The notes under the pieces are model-generated. The model had not been told where the DNA came from, ran no database searches, and saw only the letters and a list, made by a program, of their open reading frames with translations. Of a DNA stretch of 9,628 nt, positions 6,621 to 9,628 are shown piece after piece. Position numbers and translations under genes: made by a program. This DNA comes from Candidatus Treponema excrementipullorum (GTDB taxonomy: Bacteria; Spirochaetota; Spirochaetia; Treponematales; Treponemataceae). Numbering within the stretch: the stretch's first letter is position 1; every line of letters starts with the position of its first letter. The stretch covers positions 1-9,628 of the forward strand of contig JAHLFV010000088.1 in the NCBI GenBank assembly GCA_018883625.1, written 5' to 3'.

Positions 6621-6959
6621 TTAGCTATTTAACGTTGCTAAAGCTTCTTCCACAGTGGCTGCAAGGGGGAAATACTTCATCAGCTTTGTTAATTCAATTA
6701 CTTTTTTTACAGAACCGTGTACATTGGATATAGCCAATTTTAAGTTCATTTTCTTTATTGTGGAACAGATAAATATAAGGGCACCGATTCCGGAAGAATC
6801 TATGTAATCCACCTGGGCTAAGTTAATGATAAAATTCTTAACGTTTTTTTGCAACATTTTCATTACAAGCTCTTTTAATTTATAAGAGTTGTATAGATCC
6901 ATTTCTCCGTTAACATCAATAATGTAAATTTCACCGTTTTTACGTATTTTCAACTCCAT
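6621..6959 (-). CDS. rsbV: STAS-domain anti-sigma factor antagonist (RsbV/SpoIIAA-like)
   Basis: In partner switching, the unphosphorylated STAS protein binds the anti-sigma/kinase protein and releases its client; phosphorylation on serine turns it off. The 112-residue product is a complete single STAS domain. The signature VDYIDSSGIGAL at about 50-61 holds the phospho-acceptor serine (S55 or S56; families differ in which is used). The first strand IYIIDVNGEMD and the final helix with VEEALATL match the fold. The ribosome site AAAGGAG overlaps the stop of the phosphatase gene and lies nine bases from the ATG. The 14-base gap to that gene and the 21-base gap to the kinase gene indicate one transcript. 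Confidence 0.92.
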   Translation of the reverse strand: MELKIRKNGEIYIIDVNGEMDLYNSYKLKELVMKMLQKNVKNFIINLAQVDYIDSSGIGALIFICSTIKKMNLKLAISNVHGSVKKVIELTKLMKYFPLAATVEEALATLNS

Positions 6960-6973
6960 TTTCTTCTTCTCCT

Positions 6974-8605
6974 TTATTGAATTTTCAGTACTAACAATGT
7001 TTGATCATCGTGCTGAAATTGCTCACCACTAAAAGCCTCCAGCTCTGATCGTATTTTATTTGCAATTTCTTTGCCTGAAAGGTGTGCATTTTTCTTTACG
7101 ACTTCTAGCAATCGGTTTTTAGAGTATTGTTCACCGTTTATGTTGGTTGTCTCAACAATACCATCCGTATAGGAAATAACTATGTCATCGGTTTCCACCG
7201 TACATTGATCATCGGTGTATACAGAACTTTTCTCTACACCTATAGGTTCTGTAATATTTGATATTTTAGATATTTCTCCCGTTGACTTTTTATATAAATA
7301 GATTGGAATGGTTCCCCCGACAGAGAATTGTATCGTGCTGTTTTCCATGTTGTAGTTGATCAGCGCAACGCTGGCAAAGTGATCTAAGTTTATTTCCCCG
7401 GAAAGTTCTTTGTTAAGCCATGTTAAAATGGTAGAAGCACTTTGCTTTGTATTTACTGTTAAGCGAACCATGGCTCGTAACATAAGAATAATTACCAGCG
7501 ATGTAATACCTTTACCTGCAACATCACTGACAATAAAAGATATTCTGTCTTTTCGTGCAGGAATGATATCGTAATAATCTCCACACACACCGGCAGCTCT
7601 TTGGTGTACAGTTCCTAATGATAGTGTAGGAATTGACGGAAGCTTTTTCAGTTGTATCATTGATTGTATCTTTGATGCAACTCCTGCTTCCCGAGTCAAT
7701 TCTTCCCGTTCTGTGATACTTCTGTGAACATATACGATATTGATAGCTGCACTGGCAATGTCGCAGAGATCTGTCGCCGTATCAAAGTCTTCCTTTGTGA
7801 AAGGCATAACAGAAGGGCTGCGGGAAAGAGCCAAAACACCGATAACTGTATCTTTTACTTTTAATGGCACAATGATAAAAGAACCAAGGCTTAAAAAGGG
7901 CTCTGGAAGATTCTCCACCAAGCGACTGTCTTCCCGGGGATTTGTAATCAATTCTGCTTTTCCCGTACGGGCAACGGTGCCAAAAATTGTTTGATCTAAA
8001 GTGAATTTTGTTGAGCGGAAACTGTTTTCCACCTCCAAGGGAGTGTGAGGAACTTCCTGAGGTAACCTATAGGGAGGCGGAAAGGCTCCTACTAAAGATT
8101 CGACAACAAGTAAGTCTTCAAATTCATCTATAAGGAGTAATACACTGCCGTCAGCTTTCACTGTTTGAAGTAAAGTCGTGTTTACATTGTCAATAAACGG
8201 AGTCAATTTTGAAATGTTAACAAGGGAATCTGTTACCTGCACAACAAAATCCTTTGCTATTGGTATAATGTCCTCGGAAACAGAACGTTGAATATTTTCT
8301 TGAGATAAAGCGTTTTTTTGTGAGGAGGAAGCAATATCATTATTTCTTGCTTTACTGAATCGGTTGATAAAAACTGCCAAAACAATAAGAATGGATGCTA
8401 TGGTAACTCCTATAACAAGTAAATTATAAGTGGCATAAATCGCTGTATAGAGAGATACTGCAGACATAAGCGCTGCACATAAGACATGGAGAGCAAGGGA
8501 CAAACTATTATACTGTTCTCTGTCCGCCAAAAGGACGACGATAGTTACAAAAGAAGCTACCGATGCAATTAATAATGGCATGAAAGCAAAACTATCGATA
8601 ATCAT
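6974..8605 (-). CDS. rsbU: Membrane GAF-PP2C serine phosphatase (RsbU/SpoIIE-like)
   Basis: This sensor phosphatase should dephosphorylate the downstream STAS protein and so start the switch. Numbered from the ATG at 8605 it has 543 residues. They include about three membrane helices (3-27, 36-58, 61-80), a linker to about 130, a GAF sensor domain (about 130-290), a helical connector with EREELTREAGVASKIQS, and a SpoIIE/PP2C domain (about 325-543). Metal-binding motifs are intact: GDYYD (342-346), SDVAGKG (360-366), SYTDG (478-482) and HDDQT (532-536). The frame is open to an ATG at 8773, but that would overlap the upstream gene by 38 bases and place the operon promoter inside the coding region. 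GGGAG (8616-8620) is ten bases from 8605 and only one from another ATG at 8614. The signal sensed by the GAF domain is unknown. Confidence 0.9.
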   Translation of the reverse strand: MIIDSFAFMPLLIASVASFVTIVVLLADREQYNSLSLALHVLCAALMSAVSLYTAIYATYNLLVIGVTIASILIVLAVFINRFSKARNNDIASSSQKNALSQENIQRSVSEDIIPIAKDFVVQVTDSLVNISKLTPFIDNVNTTLLQTVKADGSVLLLIDEFEDLLVVESLVGAFPPPYRLPQEVPHTPLEVENSFRSTKFTLDQTIFGTVARTGKAELITNPREDSRLVENLPEPFLSLGSFIIVPLKVKDTVIGVLALSRSPSVMPFTKEDFDTATDLCDIASAAINIVYVHRSITEREELTREAGVASKIQSMIQLKKLPSIPTLSLGTVHQRAAGVCGDYYDIIPARKDRISFIVSDVAGKGITSLVIILMLRAMVRLTVNTKQSASTILTWLNKELSGEINLDHFASVALINYNMENSTIQFSVGGTIPIYLYKKSTGEISKISNITEPIGVEKSSVYTDDQCTVETDDIVISYTDGIVETTNINGEQYSKNRLLEVVKKNAHLSGKEIANKIRSELEAFSGEQFQHDDQTLLVLKIQ

Positions 8606-8637
8606 GACCCACATACTCCCAAAACAATATACTCTTT

Positions 8638-8662
8638 CATTGTACCATTGAAACATTGTACC
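8638..8662. repeat. Pair of 9-bp direct repeats over the rsbU promoter
   Basis: CATTGTACC occurs perfectly at 8638-8646 and 8654-8662 (plus strand), 16 bp apart start to start. The first copy covers the -10 hexamer and the second abuts the -35. The 8-mer ATTGAAAC also occurs twice (8647-8654 between the repeats, and 8682-8689). This may be a regulator site; no protein can be named. Confidence 0.45.
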
Positions 8663-8667
8663 GTCAA
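8639..8667 (-). promoter_or_regulatory. Sigma-70-type promoter of the rsbU-rsbV-rsbW operon
   Basis: On the minus strand TTGACG (8667-8662) and TACAAT (8644-8639) are exactly 17 bases apart; each matches 5 of 6 consensus positions. The predicted transcript start is near 8632, about 27 bases before the ATG at 8605. It lies in the 130-base gap after the ParB-like gene, so the cassette need not depend on transcription from upstream. Confidence 0.75.
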
Positions 8668-8735
8668 GGTAATTCGCTTGGATTGAAACTGTCAAAAGTA
8701 TAGAGGTCTCTTTTGTACGGGGAGTTTGATTTGAT

Positions 8736-9628
8736 TCACCTGTTGAAAAGTGATGTAATCCATTTAAGGGCATTTTTTAAAATGCCTGTACCATACTCCT
8801 TCTTAAAGTCTTCCGCTGCTTTATCAAGACTGTAATCATTACCAAATTTCTGTTTTAGTTCATCCCAATATTTTATAATCCACACATACATATCGGAAGG
8901 TGTTCTACCTCTGAATTTACGAAGAATATGGTGTTTTTTTATAACAGACAAAAGGGGTAAATATACATTTTTATACCATGATTCTACGGCAGTTTGAAAA
9001 TCTATTTCTGTTTCCTGATTTTGGTTTATGTAATATTTGTGGATTAACAGGTGATTATATATTACGTCATACTGTCCTGTAGCGGTAAAATCAAGATTCC
9101 AACAATCGGTAATATCACCGAAATTTGTTTCACCGTAAAATACTCGCTTTTCATATTGTATGACCTGTTTTATCATTTGGCCAATAGTGGTGCTTTTCTT
9201 TAATTTTATTTCGCTCTGAAGACTGACTACTTCTGCGTCAATGGATTCTACGCCTTGAGCTTTTGCGACGGACACCCTGTGATTTCCGTCTCTGACAAAA
9301 TAGAGCCCTCCCAGTTCATAGAGGTTTACGGGGGGCAAAATAACATCTTCTAAATGTGCTCTGTCTACATTTTCCCAACGTTGACGCAGATGTATGCTCT
9401 TAGGAAAGAAATGATTGTCGAAATCTTTATAACGGCCTTCGCTACCTACGATCAACTCTACAGGAACAGCTTTTACACCTTGATAAACTTCTCCTGTAGG
9501 TTTTAACAATTTTTTCATTTCGGAGAGAGACAAAAGACGGGTTTCTTCGGGAGTTAAAAAATGCTGAATTTCATTAAAAAGAGCTTTATTTCTTGCCTTG
9601 GCAAAATCTTCTTCTGATTGTGTTCTAG
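8736..9628 (-). CDS. ParB-like-domain protein of unknown role (5' end outside window)
   Basis: 296 residues are visible. The reading frame runs to the right edge without a credible start, and the upstream residues (RTQSEEDFAKARNKALFNEI and on) look like genuine protein, so the true start is beyond 9628. A ParB-like segment spans about residues 45-135, numbered from the first full codon at 9626. It has VPVELIVGSEGRYKDFDNHF, then LPPVNLYELGGLYFVRDGNH and RVSVAKAQG; the DGNHR core is the ParB/sulfiredoxin-fold signature. The C-terminal half (about 150-296) is helical, rich in aromatic and basic residues (GRTPSDMYVWIIKYW), and does not look like the helix-turn-helix of a partition protein. It resembles unannotated ParB-like-domain proteins I recall from Chloroflexi. 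DNA partition is therefore unlikely, and enzyme or regulator both remain possible. A promoter separates it from rsbU. Confidence 0.7.
   Translation of the reverse strand, partial: RTQSEEDFAKARNKALFNEIQHFLTPEETRLLSLSEMKKLLKPTGEVYQGVKAVPVELIVGSEGRYKDFDNHFFPKSIHLRQRWENVDRAHLEDVILPPVNLYELGGLYFVRDGNHRVSVAKAQGVESIDAEVVSLQSEIKLKKSTTIGQMIKQVIQYEKRVFYGETNFGDITDCWNLDFTATGQYDVIYNHLLIHKYYINQNQETEIDFQTAVESWYKNVYLPLLSVIKKHHILRKFRGRTPSDMYVWIIKYWDELKQKFGNDYSLDKAAEDFKKEYGTGILKNALKWITSLFNR

Noticed and set aside
8667..8695. Second possible rsbU promoter using TTGACA at 8695-8690
   Set aside because: The -35 is perfect, but the positions 16-18 bases on give TTACCT-like hexamers that match the -10 poorly.
9531..9533. 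TTG at 9533 as the start of the ParB-like gene
   Set aside because: The same frame remains open to the window edge and its upstream codons look coding, so the gene is simply cut by the window.

Overview
The window looks like a piece of a spirochaete chromosome, most likely a Treponema of the low-to-mid G+C oral or animal group. The evidence is the gene order flgN-flgK-flgL-fliW-csrA beside an rsbU/rsbV/rsbW-type cassette, the AT-rich coding sequence, strong AAGGAG-type ribosome sites and the style of the proteins. Genus is inferred from gene content; no rRNA or other marker is present. No tRNA, rRNA, CRISPR array, insertion sequence or attachment site was seen.

Layout. (1) At 1-1136 on the minus strand is the N-terminal 378 residues of a copper-type P1B ATPase (CopA), cut by the window edge. 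Its promoter carries a perfect inverted repeat, ATACCC-N5-GGGTAT, between -35 and -10, which strongly resembles a CsoR operator. (2) The gap at 1137-1503 holds that promoter, a tiny Cys-rich reading frame on the minus strand that looks frameshifted, a plus-strand terminator with no recognised plus-strand gene before it, and a sigma-28-type promoter. (3) At 1504-5962 on the plus strand is a compact late flagellar operon: a FlgN-like chaperone with a TTG start, FlgK, FlgL, FliW and CsrA. A bidirectional terminator at 6007-6037 ends it. (4) At 6048-8605 on the minus strand, convergent with the flagellar operon, is a partner-switching cassette: a membrane GAF/PP2C phosphatase (RsbU-like), a STAS anti-anti-sigma protein (RsbV-like) and an HATPase anti-sigma/kinase (RsbW-like). 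It has its own strong sigma-70-type promoter. (5) At 8736-9628 on the minus strand is most of a ParB-like-fold protein of unknown role, open at the window edge.

How the genes work together. FlgN should hold FlgK and FlgL (hook-filament junction proteins) for export. FliW and CsrA form the known post-transcriptional switch in which FliW releases CsrA control when flagellin has been exported. The flgN-flgK gap contains a hairpin whose loop presents a near-consensus CsrA target, and more GGA motifs lie at the flgK ribosome site. This suggests that the CsrA encoded at the end of the operon also controls flgK within the same operon. The convergent RsbU-V-W cassette is a second, separate partner switch whose target is not in the window.
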